Shown: piece by piece, positions 1 to 8,946 of the stretch | How the letters are laid out: each line of letters opens with the position of its first letter | Numbering within the stretch: position 1 is the stretch's first letter | Translations under genes and position numbers: made by a program | Assembly: GCA_963621245.1 (NCBI GenBank) | Contig: CAVFCW010000009.1 | Location: 1 to 64,000 of the forward strand | Reading direction: 5' to 3' | Source: SIG603 sp963621245 | GTDB taxonomy: Bacteria; Bacillota; Clostridia; Oscillospirales; Acutalibacteraceae | Length of the DNA: 64,000 bases | The notes under the pieces: generated by a model | Database searches by the model: none | The model's input: only the letters and a program-made list of their open reading frames with translations | Told to the model about the DNA's origin: nothing

Positions 1-59
1 CAAAAAACTTTTTGACGAAGCTTTTAGATTTGTTCGCCGCTCTTTCGAACAGCTTAGAT

Positions 60-88
60 ATTATAACATTTCGAAAATCGTTTGTCAA
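60..88 (-). promoter_or_regulatory. Leftward sigma-A promoter (proximal)
   Basis: Read on the minus strand this is TTGACA, a 17-base spacer and TATAAT, with a TG extension before the -10. Both hexamers are perfect. It drives a transcript leaving the left edge of the window. A hairpin-capable segment follows at about 30-55. The strength and the tandem partner at 154-182 suggest an rRNA operon or another highly expressed gene, but its target is not in view. Confidence 0.75.
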
Positions 89-153
89 GAGTTTTTTAAA
101 CCTTCCGGTAAAAAATCTTTTTGATTTTCTGTACTCTTGCCGAGTACTTTGCT

Positions 154-182
154 ATAATACCACCTGATTCATCAAAAGTCAA
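154..182 (-). promoter_or_regulatory. Leftward sigma-A promoter (distal, tandem)
   Basis: On the minus strand TTGACT, 17 bases, TATTAT, with TG one base before the -10. It lies 94 bases upstream of the stronger promoter at 60-88 and points the same way. A perfect small inverted repeat, GTACTC/GAGTAC, lies between them at 131-147. Tandem strong promoters of this kind are typical of rRNA operons. Confidence 0.6.
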
Positions 183-213
183 GCCTTTTTTTATTTTTTT
201 GTTTCGCTTTTTA

Positions 214-242
214 TTGTCACATTTTTCCCATTGTGTTATAAT
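214..242 (+). promoter_or_regulatory. metA promoter
   Basis: TTGTCA (214-219), 17 bases, TATAAT (237-242) with an upstream TG. The expected start of transcription is near 249, giving an 80-base leader. I see no S-box, T-box or other known methionine riboswitch in that leader. Confidence 0.75.
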
Positions 243-330
243 CTTCTCGTATTGCATATAAGCGTATTATAACGATTATATCTCTACTATTATAAATCTT
301 TTTATCCCTTTTAATTTAAAGAGGTATATT

Positions 331-1263
331 ATGCCAATCAGAATTAATATGGATTTACCCGCTCTCGAAGTGCTTGAATCCGAGAATATATTCGTCATGA
401 CTCCCGAGCGAGGCGAAAGTCAGAAAATCCGTCCGCTCAATATTCTTCTTCTTAATCTCATGCCGACAAAGCAGGAAACCGAAATTCAGCTTCTCAGGCT
501 TCTCGGTAACACACCCCTTCAGGTTAATGTAGATTTCATTCATACCGCCACTCATTTAAGTAAGAATACTTCATCTTCTCATCTGAATACTTTCTATAAA
601 GTTTTTGATGATATTAAAGATAACCGCTATGACGGAATGATTATAACCGGTGCGCCTGTTGAGAAGATGGAGTTCGAAGAGGTTGACTACTGGGATGAGA
701 TTTGTCAGATAATGGAGTGGAGCAAAACCAATGTTTACAGCACTCTTCATATTTGCTGGGGTGCTCAGGCAGGTCTTTACTATCATTTCGGAATTCAGAA
801 ATATCTGATGAAAGAAAAACTAAGCGGAATTTATCATCATACCGTTCTCAATCCCTTACATCCTCTGATGCGCGGATTCGACGATAACTATTTTGCTCCG
901 CACTCACGATATACCGAGGTTCTTTTTGAGGATATAAAGAAGCACGCTGAGCTCATTCCGCTCTCTTACAGCGACTTGGCAGGTCTTCATATTATTGCCG
1001 AGAAAAACGGCAGACAGTTTTTCGTCACGGGACACGCCGAATACGACCGCGACACTCTCGCAAAAGAATATTTCCGTGACGTAAACAAAAATCTCAATCC
1101 GAAAGTCCCTTATAACTATTTTCCAAATGACGATCCGAGCAAAACTCCTCCTTTCACTTGGAGAAGCAACGCTCATCTTCTTGTATCGAACTGGCTCAAT
1201 TATTATGTCTATCAGCAAACGCCGTTCGATTTGAAAGATCTCGAGCACCTGTCATTAAATTAA
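331..1263 (+). CDS. metA: Homoserine O-acetyltransferase, MetA type
   Basis: Activates the hydroxyl of L-homoserine with an acyl-CoA at the start of methionine synthesis, in the cytoplasm. The 310 residues match the full MetA family length. The catalytic Cys142 (ICWGAQA) and the His235/Glu237 pair (GHAEYD) are present. Residue 111 is Glu (TGAPVE). In characterised MetA proteins Glu111 selects acetyl-CoA and Gly111 selects succinyl-CoA, so acetyl transfer is predicted despite the usual 'succinyltransferase' label. GAGG at 321-324 sets the start. The O-acetylhomoserine sulfhydrylase at 31138-32418 fits this product. A GNAT gene and a lipoprotein gene follow without a terminator. Confidence 0.95.
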   Translation: MPIRINMDLPALEVLESENIFVMTPERGESQKIRPLNILLLNLMPTKQETEIQLLRLLGNTPLQVNVDFIHTATHLSKNTSSSHLNTFYKVFDDIKDNRYDGMIITGAPVEKMEFEEVDYWDEICQIMEWSKTNVYSTLHICWGAQAGLYYHFGIQKYLMKEKLSGIYHHTVLNPLHPLMRGFDDNYFAPHSRYTEVLFEDIKKHAELIPLSYSDLAGLHIIAEKNGRQFFVTGHAEYDRDTLAKEYFRDVNKNLNPKVPYNYFPNDDPSKTPPFTWRSNAHLLVSNWLNYYVYQQTPFDLKDLEHLSLN

Positions 1264-1313
1264 TATTCGATTGTTTTAAAAAAAAGAAATTCCCGTAACG
1301 GAGGTGGTTAAGT

Positions 1314-1919
1314 GTGAAAAGTAAATTACTTTTTGAGAGTTACCCGTTTATAGTCAAAGATAATTTGACGCTTACAAAAATCCAGGCATCTCAGTCAGAG
1401 TCGTTAATTAAACTTATAAATGACTCCGAATATACTCAGTTCAGTCCGCAAAAGCCTTTGTACAACGACTTTAACATCACCGACCTTTACCGTCAGACTG
1501 ACGCACTTTACCGTGCGGGACAGGCTGTTTGGCTTGGCGTCGGCAAGGACGATGATTTCCGTACTCTTGACGGAATTGTCATTCTTAAAGATTTTGACTC
1601 CAAAACAGATTCATGCACGATTGATTTTAATTTCTCAAAAGATACAGAAGATTTCGAACGCATTGTTTTCACTTTGAATACAGTGCTTGAATACATGTTC
1701 GATGAAATTGAAATTTCGAGAATCAAAGCTGTTTGTCTGCCACAAAACACAAGATATTCAAACTACCTCAAAGAATGCGGATTTATTCTTGAGGGGACAT
1801 CGAGAAACGGTGACTATTGGGACGGCAAAGGAGTCGTTTCGGTCAGCACCTACTCCATGTTGAGAGAGGATTATTTCAGCTTAAATCAAAATTCAGTACA
1901 AACAAAGGAAACACCATGA
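1314..1919 (+). CDS. GNAT-family N-acetyltransferase (RimJ/RimL-like)
   Basis: A 201-residue protein with the pattern of the RimJ/RimL branch of the GNAT fold: strands in the first half, a central stretch of residues around 90-120, and a C-terminal part ending in an aromatic 'GDYWDGKG' segment like that near the end of protein-N-acetyltransferases. The acceptor is unknown. The start is GTG, chosen because GGAGGTGG lies just upstream at 1300-1307. The stop overlaps the next gene's start as ATGA. It follows metA by 50 bases and is probably cotranscribed with it, but nothing links the functions. The classical Q/RxxGxG/A acetyl-CoA loop is poorly conserved, so the family call is moderate. Confidence 0.7.
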   Translation: MKSKLLFESYPFIVKDNLTLTKIQASQSESLIKLINDSEYTQFSPQKPLYNDFNITDLYRQTDALYRAGQAVWLGVGKDDDFRTLDGIVILKDFDSKTDSCTIDFNFSKDTEDFERIVFTLNTVLEYMFDEIEISRIKAVCLPQNTRYSNYLKECGFILEGTSRNGDYWDGKGVVSVSTYSMLREDYFSLNQNSVQTKETP

Positions 1920-2443
1920 AAAAACAGATTTTTATTATACTCGGCGCAGTCCTCGTTCTCTCACTTTCGGCTTGCTCGTCAAACTCTGCAAGCGATAATT
2001 CTTCTGCAAGCTCCTCCGCTTCAGAGACAAGCGAAACAAGCGAGGTTTCAAGCGCCGCCTCCTCCGACCCGTATGAGGCATTTCGTGACGAGGCAAATTC
2101 ACTTGCAGAGAGCTCCGACGCTAACGCTTCAAGCGATTCAAGCACAGATGACGGCAAAGTAGCTACTGTAAACAACGAGTACGACAGCGTTTATCTCCAG
2201 TGGAAATACAGCAACTGGGAATCAGCATCTGATACCGACCGCCGCAAGTGCGCCGAGGCTTATCTAGGATATTACGGCGATGTTCTCGGCTGGAAAGTTA
2301 CGGATGAAGACAAAACCGACGAGCAGCTTGAGAAAATAGAAGATTCTCTCTCGTCTGCACTCAAGAAAAACCCCGATTTCAGCGTTCAGGAGATTATCCT
2401 CTACATTCTCTCCGATGACGGTTCATCATCAAACGCAGAATAA
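1916..2443 (+). CDS. Serine-rich lipoprotein of unknown function
   Basis: A 175-residue exported lipoprotein. The N-terminus has KK, a hydrophobic stretch and the lipobox LSAC, so Cys19 would be lipidated on the outer face of the membrane. A low-complexity Ser/Ala/Glu linker of about 60 residues follows. A compact charged helical C-terminal domain then runs from about residue 85 to the end, with YDSVYLQWKYSNW and YLGYYGDVLGW motifs. I do not recognise that domain. The ATG at 1916 was chosen over an upstream in-frame ATG because of AAAGGAA at about 1903 and the signal peptide. It is coupled to the GNAT gene by a 4-base overlap. Confidence 0.75.
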   Translation: MKKQIFIILGAVLVLSLSACSSNSASDNSSASSSASETSETSEVSSAASSDPYEAFRDEANSLAESSDANASSDSSTDDGKVATVNNEYDSVYLQWKYSNWESASDTDRRKCAEAYLGYYGDVLGWKVTDEDKTDEQLEKIEDSLSSALKKNPDFSVQEIILYILSDDGSSSNAE

Positions 2444-2457
2444 GCGAATAAAAAATT

Positions 2458-2490
2458 AAGCAGGATACTTTCGACGGTATCCTGCTTTTC
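2458..2490. terminator. Bidirectional terminator between convergent genes
   Basis: The stem AAGCAGGATAC pairs with GTATCCTGCTT around an 8-base loop. It has T-rich flanks on both sides, and on the minus strand it is followed by a run of six T. It ends both the metA operon and folC. Confidence 0.85.
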
Positions 2491-2496
2491 TGTTGT

Positions 2497-3783
2497 TTAC
2501 TTTTTGCCGTTTATTTTGTCTATGATTATCGGACGGATTTCAGATGCCATATAGAACGATCCGCAGACGATAAACGCAGAGTTCTCGTTCTCTTTTAGAT
2601 AATCAAGAGCCTTGTTTACAGCCGTCTCATTGTCCGAGGAACTGCTATTCTCGCAGTATTTTGCGCATGCCGCCGCCAAATCTTCTGCTTTCATCGAGCG
2701 TGGATTCTGCGGTTTAACGCAAATCACAGTGTCCATAAGCGGAACAACCTCGCAAAGATAGCTGTCTATATCTTTATCTGCCATCATGCCCATTACGGCA
2801 ATTTTCTTTTTATCGGAGAGATTATCGATAAGCACGTTTCTGAGTGCTTTTGCGCAGTCGCCGTTGTGTCCGCCGTCAACGAGAATTACGGGATCTTTTG
2901 AGAGTATCTCCATTCTTGCGGCAATTGAAGCCTTTGAAAATCCCGACTTAATCTGTTCGTCTGAAATATCAAAACCTTTATTTCGAATCACACGAACCGC
3001 ATTTAACGCACCGATTGAATTATACACCTGATGAATTCCTGAAAACGGAATGTGGTAACTTTCACCGTCAAGAATATAATCCGTACCGAAAAGATCGCTG
3101 TTTTCGATTTTAAGCGAAGAAATATCCGGCTTAATCAAATTTGCGTTTCTCTCGCGGCAAACCTCGTCAAATACCTTTTCGGCTTCCTTTGCCAAGTTGC
3201 AGTAAAGCACGACGTCACCGTTATTTTTTACAATACCCGCTTTTTCAAACGCAATTTTATCTATTGTGTCGCCGAGATACTGCATGTGATCGAGTGCAAT
3301 GCTTGTTATTACAGCGCACTCGGGACAATCGATTATATTCGTTGCGTCAAATCTGCCGCCCAAGCCGACTTCAAGAACAACTATGTCGCATCCGCTCTCA
3401 TAAAACCAGTTGAAGGCAAGAGCCGTAATAAATTCAAACTCCGTAATATCGGTATCAAGTCGCTCACAAGCTGCACTTGTTATTTTAATCTGTTCGATAA
3501 GCTCGTTTTCGGGAATCATCTCACCGTTTATAATGAATCTCTCACGAAACTCAACCACATAAGGCGATGTGTAAAGTCCCGTCTTGTATCCTGCTTCCCT
3601 CAAAATCGAAGAAATGTACGTGCAAGTTGTGCCCTTTCCGTTCGTTCCCGCAACATGCACAAATTTCAGCTTTTTCTGCGGATTTCCCATCTCGTTCAAA
3701 AGTGCTCTTATATTATCAAGCCCAAGTTTTGAGCCGAAACGCAAACGGGAATTGATAAGCGCTATCGCTTCTTCGTAATTCAT
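2497..3783 (-). CDS. folC: Folylpolyglutamate synthase / dihydrofolate synthase
   Basis: Adds glutamate to dihydropteroate and to reduced folates using ATP, in the cytoplasm. The 428 residues match the family length. Visible landmarks are the P-loop AGTNGKGT near residue 45, the SPYVVEFRERF segment, EVGLGGRFDATN around 140, SIALDHMQYLG (metal/ATP site) and the C-terminal domain motif DGGHNGD (usually DGAHN). The ATG at 3783 has GGAGAG seven bases upstream. A TTG six codons earlier was rejected because it lies within that ribosome binding site. The gene stands alone between its own terminator and that of valS. Confidence 0.93.
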   Translation of the reverse strand: MNYEEAIALINSRLRFGSKLGLDNIRALLNEMGNPQKKLKFVHVAGTNGKGTTCTYISSILREAGYKTGLYTSPYVVEFRERFIINGEMIPENELIEQIKITSAACERLDTDITEFEFITALAFNWFYESGCDIVVLEVGLGGRFDATNIIDCPECAVITSIALDHMQYLGDTIDKIAFEKAGIVKNNGDVVLYCNLAKEAEKVFDEVCRERNANLIKPDISSLKIENSDLFGTDYILDGESYHIPFSGIHQVYNSIGALNAVRVIRNKGFDISDEQIKSGFSKASIAARMEILSKDPVILVDGGHNGDCAKALRNVLIDNLSDKKKIAVMGMMADKDIDSYLCEVVPLMDTVICVKPQNPRSMKAEDLAAACAKYCENSSSSDNETAVNKALDYLKENENSAFIVCGSFYMASEIRPIIIDKINGKK

Positions 3784-3951
3784 ATTCTTTCTCTCCGTCA
3801 AATCAGTATTTGTTACGGATATAATAGCACCGCAAACGGAAAACTACAAGAAAAAAAGCCGAGAACTCTCGCCTTTCTTCCCGAAACGGATAATTTTCAA
3901 CTGCCGGGCTCGCTCTTGTTGATAACTGACTCCGTTTTCTCGCAAAAAGAA

Positions 3952-3976
3952 GCACAACCGAATTAACGGCTGTGCC
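3952..3976 (-). terminator. valS terminator
   Basis: On the minus strand the stem GCACAGCCG/CGGTTGTGC with a 6-base loop is followed by TTCTTTTTG. It lies just downstream of valS. The rest of the 243-base gap between folC and valS holds only a weaker imperfect palindrome near 3857-3872. Confidence 0.8.
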
Positions 3977-4026
3977 CCCTTACAATAAAATCGAATATGA
4001 TTTTATACAATTTATTTTACTTCAAA

Positions 4027-6651
4027 TTATTTCAAAGCCTCGAGAGACTCCTTGATAAGTCTGATTTTCTCGGTAAGTTTCTCGCCGTTTGCTCTTACGC
4101 CCGCAACAACATTTTCCGGAGCCTTGCTCATAAACTTCTCGTTGTTGAGCTTAGCGTTAACGGTGTCAAGCTGCTTCTGAGCACCCTCAAGCTCCTTGTT
4201 AAGACGCTTTTTCTCAGCCTCGAAATCAACAAGCTCGTTCATCGGAATATATGCCTTACAGCTCTCTGTGACAACTGTTACGGCACCCTCAACCTCGAAG
4301 CTCTCACCTGTCTCGCAGCCGGAAGCGTAAGCCAAACGCATAATAGCATTCTTCTCGGTATCGAATGCGTCAGGCTCTGCCGTCTCGATGTAAATGTGAG
4401 CCTTCTTTGACGGAGGAACATTCATATCGGATCTTCTTGCTCTTACGGCACGGATAAGGTTCATAACCTTCTCCATCTCTGCAGCCTCTGTGGCAAAATC
4501 AAGAGCCTCATCGTACTTGGGCCAGCTTGCTACAACAAGTGCCTCGCCCTCGTGAGGAAGTGTCTGCCAGATTTCCTCTGTGATATACGGCATAAACGGG
4601 TGAAGAAGCTTTAATGTGGAGCTCATAACAAAAACGAGTACCTGTCTTGCGGAAGCGGCACTGTCTTCGTCCTCGCCGTTCATTCTTATCTTTGCAAGCT
4701 CAATGTACCAATCGCAGAAATCGTCCCAAAGGAAGTCGTAAAGCTTGCTTACGGCAATACCGAGCTCGAACTTGTCGAGGTTATCGGTTACCTCTTTGGT
4801 CACGTTATTGAACTTGGAGATTATCCACTTGTCCTCAAGATAGAGTTTCTCGGGAATTTCGCACTTAACGTCCTTGCCCTCGATGTTCATGAGAATGAAT
4901 CTTGCGGCATTCCAAATCTTGTTTGCGAAGTTTCTTGATGCGTTAACTCTCTCGTCTGAGTAACGAATATCATTTCCCGGGCTGTTGCCTGTTACGAGAG
5001 TGAATCTGAGTGCGTCCGCGCCATACTTTGAAATCTCCTCGAGCGGATCGATACCGTTGCCGAGCGACTTACTCATCTTTCTGCCCTGAGAATCACGAAC
5101 CAAGCCGTGGAAAAATACCGTCTTGAATGGAACCTCGCCCATGTGCTCGATGCCCGAGAAAATCATTCTTGCAACCCAGAAGAATATGATGTCATATCCC
5201 GTTACAAGAGTGTTTGTCGGATAGAAGTATTTTAGCTCCTCTGTCTCATCGGGCCAACCGAGAGTGGAGAACGGCCAAAGTGCCGAAGAGAACCAAGTAT
5301 CGAGAGTGTCCTCGTCCTGCTTTAAGTTGCTGCCGCTGCACTTCGGACAAGTGCAAACGTTAGTCTCCGAAACTATCGTCTCGCCGCAATCGCCGCAGTA
5401 CCAAGCGGGAATTCTGTGACCCCACCAGAGCTGACGGGAAATACACCAGTCGCGGATATTTTCCATCCAGTTGTAATAGGTCTTGTTCATTCTCTCGGGA
5501 ATAAACTTAACCTCGCCGTTCTTAACGGCTTCAACAGCCGGCTTTGCAAGCGGCTCCATCTTAACAAACCACTGAGTGGAAACTCTCGGCTCAACAACAG
5601 TACCGCAGCGGTAGCATGTTCCGACATTGTGCTTGATAGGCTCAATCTTTATGAGAAGTCCGAGCTCCTCGAGCTCCTTGACAACAGCCTTTCTGCAATC
5701 GGCAGAAGTATAACCGTTGTATTTTCCGGCATTCTCGTTCATTGTGCCGTCATCGTTCATAACGTTGATAACGGGGAGATTATGTCTCAAACCGACCTCG
5801 AAGTCGTTCGGATCGTGAGCCGGCGTTATTTTAACAACGCCCGTTCCAAAATCCATCTCAACGTACTCGTCGGCAATAATCGGAATTTCCTTGTTGACAA
5901 TGGGAAGTGTGACCGTCTTTCCGACAAGATTCTTGTATCTCTCGTCATCGGGGTGAACTGCTACGGCAGTATCGCCGAGCATGGTCTCGGGTCTTGTTGT
6001 TGCAAGCTCGATGTAACCGCTTCCGTCAGTGAGCGGATAACGAAGATGCCAGAATGAACCTTCCTTCTCCTCGAACTCAACCTCTGCGTCAGAAATCGAA
6101 GTCTTGCAGTGCGGACACCAGTTGATGATTCTCTCACCGCGGTAGATAAGTCCCTTGTTGTAAAGCTTTACGAAAACGTGCTTGACAGCCTTGCTGCAGC
6201 CCTCGTCAAGAGTGAATCTCTCTCTCTCCCAGTCACAGGAAGAACCGAGTTTTTTTAGCTGCTCGACGATTCTTCCGCCGTACTGCTTTTTCCAATCCCA
6301 TGCTCTCTCGAGGAATTTCTCTCTGCCGATATCTTCCTTTGAGATTCCTTCCTTGCGCATTGCCTCAACGATTTTAGCCTCTGTTGCAATGGACGCATGG
6401 TCGGTTCCGGGAAGCCAAAGTGTGCTGTATCCCTGCATTCTCTTCCAGCGAATAAGAATATCCTGCAAGGTGTTGTCGAGTGCATGACCCATGTGAAGCT
6501 GACCCGTGATGTTCGGTGGGGGGATAACTATTGTGTAAGGTTCTTTATCGGGGTCGGGAACAGCATGAAAATAATTTCCTTTAATCCAGAAATCATAAAT
6601 TCTGTCCTCAACCTCGTTCGGCTCGTAAGCCTTAGCAAGCTCTTTTGCCAT
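4027..6651 (-). CDS. valS: Valyl-tRNA synthetase
   Basis: A class I synthetase that charges tRNA-Val and edits Thr-tRNA-Val. The 874 residues match the bacterial family. The HIGH-type motif PPNITGQLHMGH is at residues 45-56 and KMSKS at about 524. Between them lie the editing domain (TTRPETMLGDTAVAVHPDD) and a Cys-pair region (CGDCGE...CTCPKC). The last 65 residues form the charged coiled-coil arm typical of ValRS. The ATG at 6651 is preceded by AAAGGAAG; an upstream in-frame start lies inside the leader and was rejected. Transcription is controlled by the T-box leader at 6716-6990. Confidence 0.97.
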   Translation of the reverse strand: MAKELAKAYEPNEVEDRIYDFWIKGNYFHAVPDPDKEPYTIVIPPPNITGQLHMGHALDNTLQDILIRWKRMQGYSTLWLPGTDHASIATEAKIVEAMRKEGISKEDIGREKFLERAWDWKKQYGGRIVEQLKKLGSSCDWERERFTLDEGCSKAVKHVFVKLYNKGLIYRGERIINWCPHCKTSISDAEVEFEEKEGSFWHLRYPLTDGSGYIELATTRPETMLGDTAVAVHPDDERYKNLVGKTVTLPIVNKEIPIIADEYVEMDFGTGVVKITPAHDPNDFEVGLRHNLPVINVMNDDGTMNENAGKYNGYTSADCRKAVVKELEELGLLIKIEPIKHNVGTCYRCGTVVEPRVSTQWFVKMEPLAKPAVEAVKNGEVKFIPERMNKTYYNWMENIRDWCISRQLWWGHRIPAWYCGDCGETIVSETNVCTCPKCSGSNLKQDEDTLDTWFSSALWPFSTLGWPDETEELKYFYPTNTLVTGYDIIFFWVARMIFSGIEHMGEVPFKTVFFHGLVRDSQGRKMSKSLGNGIDPLEEISKYGADALRFTLVTGNSPGNDIRYSDERVNASRNFANKIWNAARFILMNIEGKDVKCEIPEKLYLEDKWIISKFNNVTKEVTDNLDKFELGIAVSKLYDFLWDDFCDWYIELAKIRMNGEDEDSAASARQVLVFVMSSTLKLLHPFMPYITEEIWQTLPHEGEALVVASWPKYDEALDFATEAAEMEKVMNLIRAVRARRSDMNVPPSKKAHIYIETAEPDAFDTEKNAIMRLAYASGCETGESFEVEGAVTVVTESCKAYIPMNELVDFEAEKKRLNKELEGAQKQLDTVNAKLNNEKFMSKAPENVVAGVRANGEKLTEKIRLIKESLEALK

Positions 6652-6715
6652 GTGGTTTCTTCCTTTCGTATGTAAATTATTGCTTTCAGTAAATAAAAAG
6701 CGTTGGCAGGCAAAC

Positions 6716-6990
6716 AAAAAACCGCCTCAGGAAAACCCTGAGACGGAAAATATCCGCGGTACCACTCAGATTGTCTCGAAATATCTCAAGACCACTTTAA
6801 GGCTCATTCAAGCCCCCGGCAATTTACGCCGCCGTCTGCGGGAAGGTTCTACTCGGAAATCCTTTCTTCCTTCCGGCTCAGAAGTGACAGACTGCGCTTT
6901 TCTCCTGTCTGCTCTCACCAAATGCCGACTCTCTTTGAGGATAGGGGCGCGTCACTCTTCGTTTTCGCCTTTTATTCTGCTTACTCAGAA
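6716..6990 (-). promoter_or_regulatory. T-box leader of valS
   Basis: The minus strand carries the T-box sequence GAGTGGTACCGCGG at about 6753-6768. Directly after it comes a terminator stem (CCGTCTCAGG/CCTGAGGCGG) with a run of T at 6716-6746. Uncharged tRNA-Val should stabilise the antiterminator. The Stem I region spans about 6870-6960, and GTC (Val) triplets near 6886-6892 are candidates for the specifier. The exact specifier loop was not folded. Confidence 0.92.
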
Positions 6991-7018
6991 TTGTAGCAAA
7001 CCGAAATGAAAAAGTCAA
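6990..7018 (-). promoter_or_regulatory. valS T-box promoter
   Basis: On the minus strand TTGACT, 17 bases, TACAAT. It is placed correctly to start the T-box transcript near 6983. Confidence 0.75.
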
Positions 7019-7232
7019 CCGATTAAAGCCGATTTTAGCTTGCTTTCTCCGATAAAACCTGCCCCAAGCACTTCTTCTGCTCATAATTTTTAACATGCTT
7101 TGCGTTATATTTCGGCTCGAAAGGGCTGTATTTTGCAAAATAAATGCAAAGTCTCTTTGCCGTTAGTTCTAAATGTGACCGTTTTGTGATAAAATTCAAT
7201 TGTAAAAATAATCAATCATAGAGGAATATCCA

Positions 7233-8888
7233 TTGAATTCACACACGTTAAGCCGAGGTTTCGGCTTAAAGATCTTATCGCTTTTTTTGTCGGTAACGGT
7301 TCTTTTTAGCGTTTTCAATATCTGTTCCTTCAAGGCAAGCGCCGATGACGAAAAACTCGTTGCCATAACGTTCGATGACGGCCCCGGACTTTACACCTCC
7401 GACCTCATAGACAGGCTCAACGAGCGTGACGTCAAGGCGACCTTCTTCATAGTAGGCTCAAACGCCGAGTACTACCCCGATGTCATAAAAAAAGCCGCCG
7501 ACAGCGGCCACCAGATAGGAAATCACTCCTGGGATCATTCGCTTTTGACTAATCTTGGTGCCGATGAAATAAAATCAGAGATTAATTCCACCAATAAGGT
7601 CTTAAAACAAGCCGACGGAAAAGATACGCATTATCTGCGTCCCCCCTACGGCGAATTTAACTCCGACGTCTCAGCGGCGGCGGGAGCACCTATGGTCTAC
7701 TGGTCGGTTGACACCGAGGACTGGAAAACTCTCGATTCTCAGGCGGTCTACAACTCCATAATGAACAGCGTCTATGACGGTGCGATAATACTCTGCCACG
7801 ACATTTATGATACAAGTTGTGACGGAGCAATTATGGCGATTGACGCCTTAAAAGCCGACGGCTGGACATTCGTCACGGTTGAAGAACTTCTTTCAAGACG
7901 TGGCATAAGTCCCGAAAACGGAGTTATGTACTACGACGCAAAGAGTTCATCGAGTGAAGCGGCAGCAACGCCCGAGCCCACGGAAGAACCCACTCCCGAG
8001 CCGGAAAACGAAAAGAATGAAGAAAACACCGAAGAGGAAAGCTTTGAGAGCATAACTTTGACGGAAGAAATCACACTTTTTGCAGAAGCCGCATCAGATT
8101 CTGATATTGTCGGACTTATAAGCGCAGGCACGGCTGTCGAGGTTTCAAACAAAGAAACTGACGGATTTAAGCTTGTAAAAACTTTATGGGGCGAGAAAGG
8201 CTATGCCAAAACATCTTCCCTTGAAAGCAATAAGAGCGATACCGAAACAGATAAACCGAGTGTACCGGATTCTTCGCTTAATATCCGCAAGGTAACAAAA
8301 TCTACCGTAACGCTCTATGCGTCAAACGAAAAAGACAATGTTCTCGGATATATAGGCGGCAAAGAGGAAGTGACCGTTCTTCAAAAATCGGATGACGGAA
8401 TCTGCCTTGTTCGCACAGACAGCGGAAAAATCGGCTACACAACAGAAAAAGCACTTCAAAATTATCACACACAACCATATAAATCGGTAATACTTAATAT
8501 CCCTGAAACAGGCACGCTGCTCACGGACACAAACCTTCGAAGCGCGCCGAGCGAGAATTCGGCAATCAAAGGAGTTATCTCCAAGGGAGCCGAGCTCACC
8601 GTCACAGGTTCTTCGGGAATGTGGTTCGAGGTAAGCTGGGGCGACATAAACGGCTATGTGAGAGACTATACTCTTTCACGAAGCGAAAAAAGCTGTTTTG
8701 AAAAGGCCTATGTAATCTCGGACGCCAAGCTAAAAAGTGCAAGAGACGACTCCTCTGATTCCATCGGATCGGTAAAAGAGGGCGCAAGCGTATACATAAT
8801 AAGCAAAAATGAGGACGATTTCACTATGATACTCACCTCCTCCGGCGCTATCGGTTATGTAAAAAGCGAGGCAATCGAAACAAATTAA
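7233..8888 (+). CDS. Secreted polysaccharide deacetylase with four SH3b repeats
   Basis: A 551-residue exported NodB-type deacetylase, probably acting on peptidoglycan or another N-acetylated cell-wall glycan. A signal peptide ends at KASA (about residue 37). The NodB domain covers residues 42-225, with TFDDGP (Asp48/49), the metal motif HSWDH (His98/His102), RPPYG near 138, DTEDW and the late catalytic ILCHD. A Pro/Glu-rich linker follows, then four SH3b-like repeats that would bind the wall. The start is TTG at 7233, supported by AGAGGA seven bases upstream; no ATG fits the signal peptide. An NlpC/P60 gene with the same wall-binding design follows 58 bases later. Confidence 0.9.
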   Translation: MNSHTLSRGFGLKILSLFLSVTVLFSVFNICSFKASADDEKLVAITFDDGPGLYTSDLIDRLNERDVKATFFIVGSNAEYYPDVIKKAADSGHQIGNHSWDHSLLTNLGADEIKSEINSTNKVLKQADGKDTHYLRPPYGEFNSDVSAAAGAPMVYWSVDTEDWKTLDSQAVYNSIMNSVYDGAIILCHDIYDTSCDGAIMAIDALKADGWTFVTVEELLSRRGISPENGVMYYDAKSSSSEAAATPEPTEEPTPEPENEKNEENTEEESFESITLTEEITLFAEAASDSDIVGLISAGTAVEVSNKETDGFKLVKTLWGEKGYAKTSSLESNKSDTETDKPSVPDSSLNIRKVTKSTVTLYASNEKDNVLGYIGGKEEVTVLQKSDDGICLVRTDSGKIGYTTEKALQNYHTQPYKSVILNIPETGTLLTDTNLRSAPSENSAIKGVISKGAELTVTGSSGMWFEVSWGDINGYVRDYTLSRSEKSCFEKAYVISDAKLKSARDDSSDSIGSVKEGASVYIISKNEDDFTMILTSSGAIGYVKSEAIETN

Positions 8889-8946
8889 GCATACAACCCA
8901 TTTTAAGGTTTACGACTATATTCAAGAAACGAAAGGATTGATACAA

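Noticed and set aside
243..330. SAM riboswitch or T-box in front of metA
   Set aside because: The leader is only about 80 bases, with no T-box sequence, no S-box core and no terminator.
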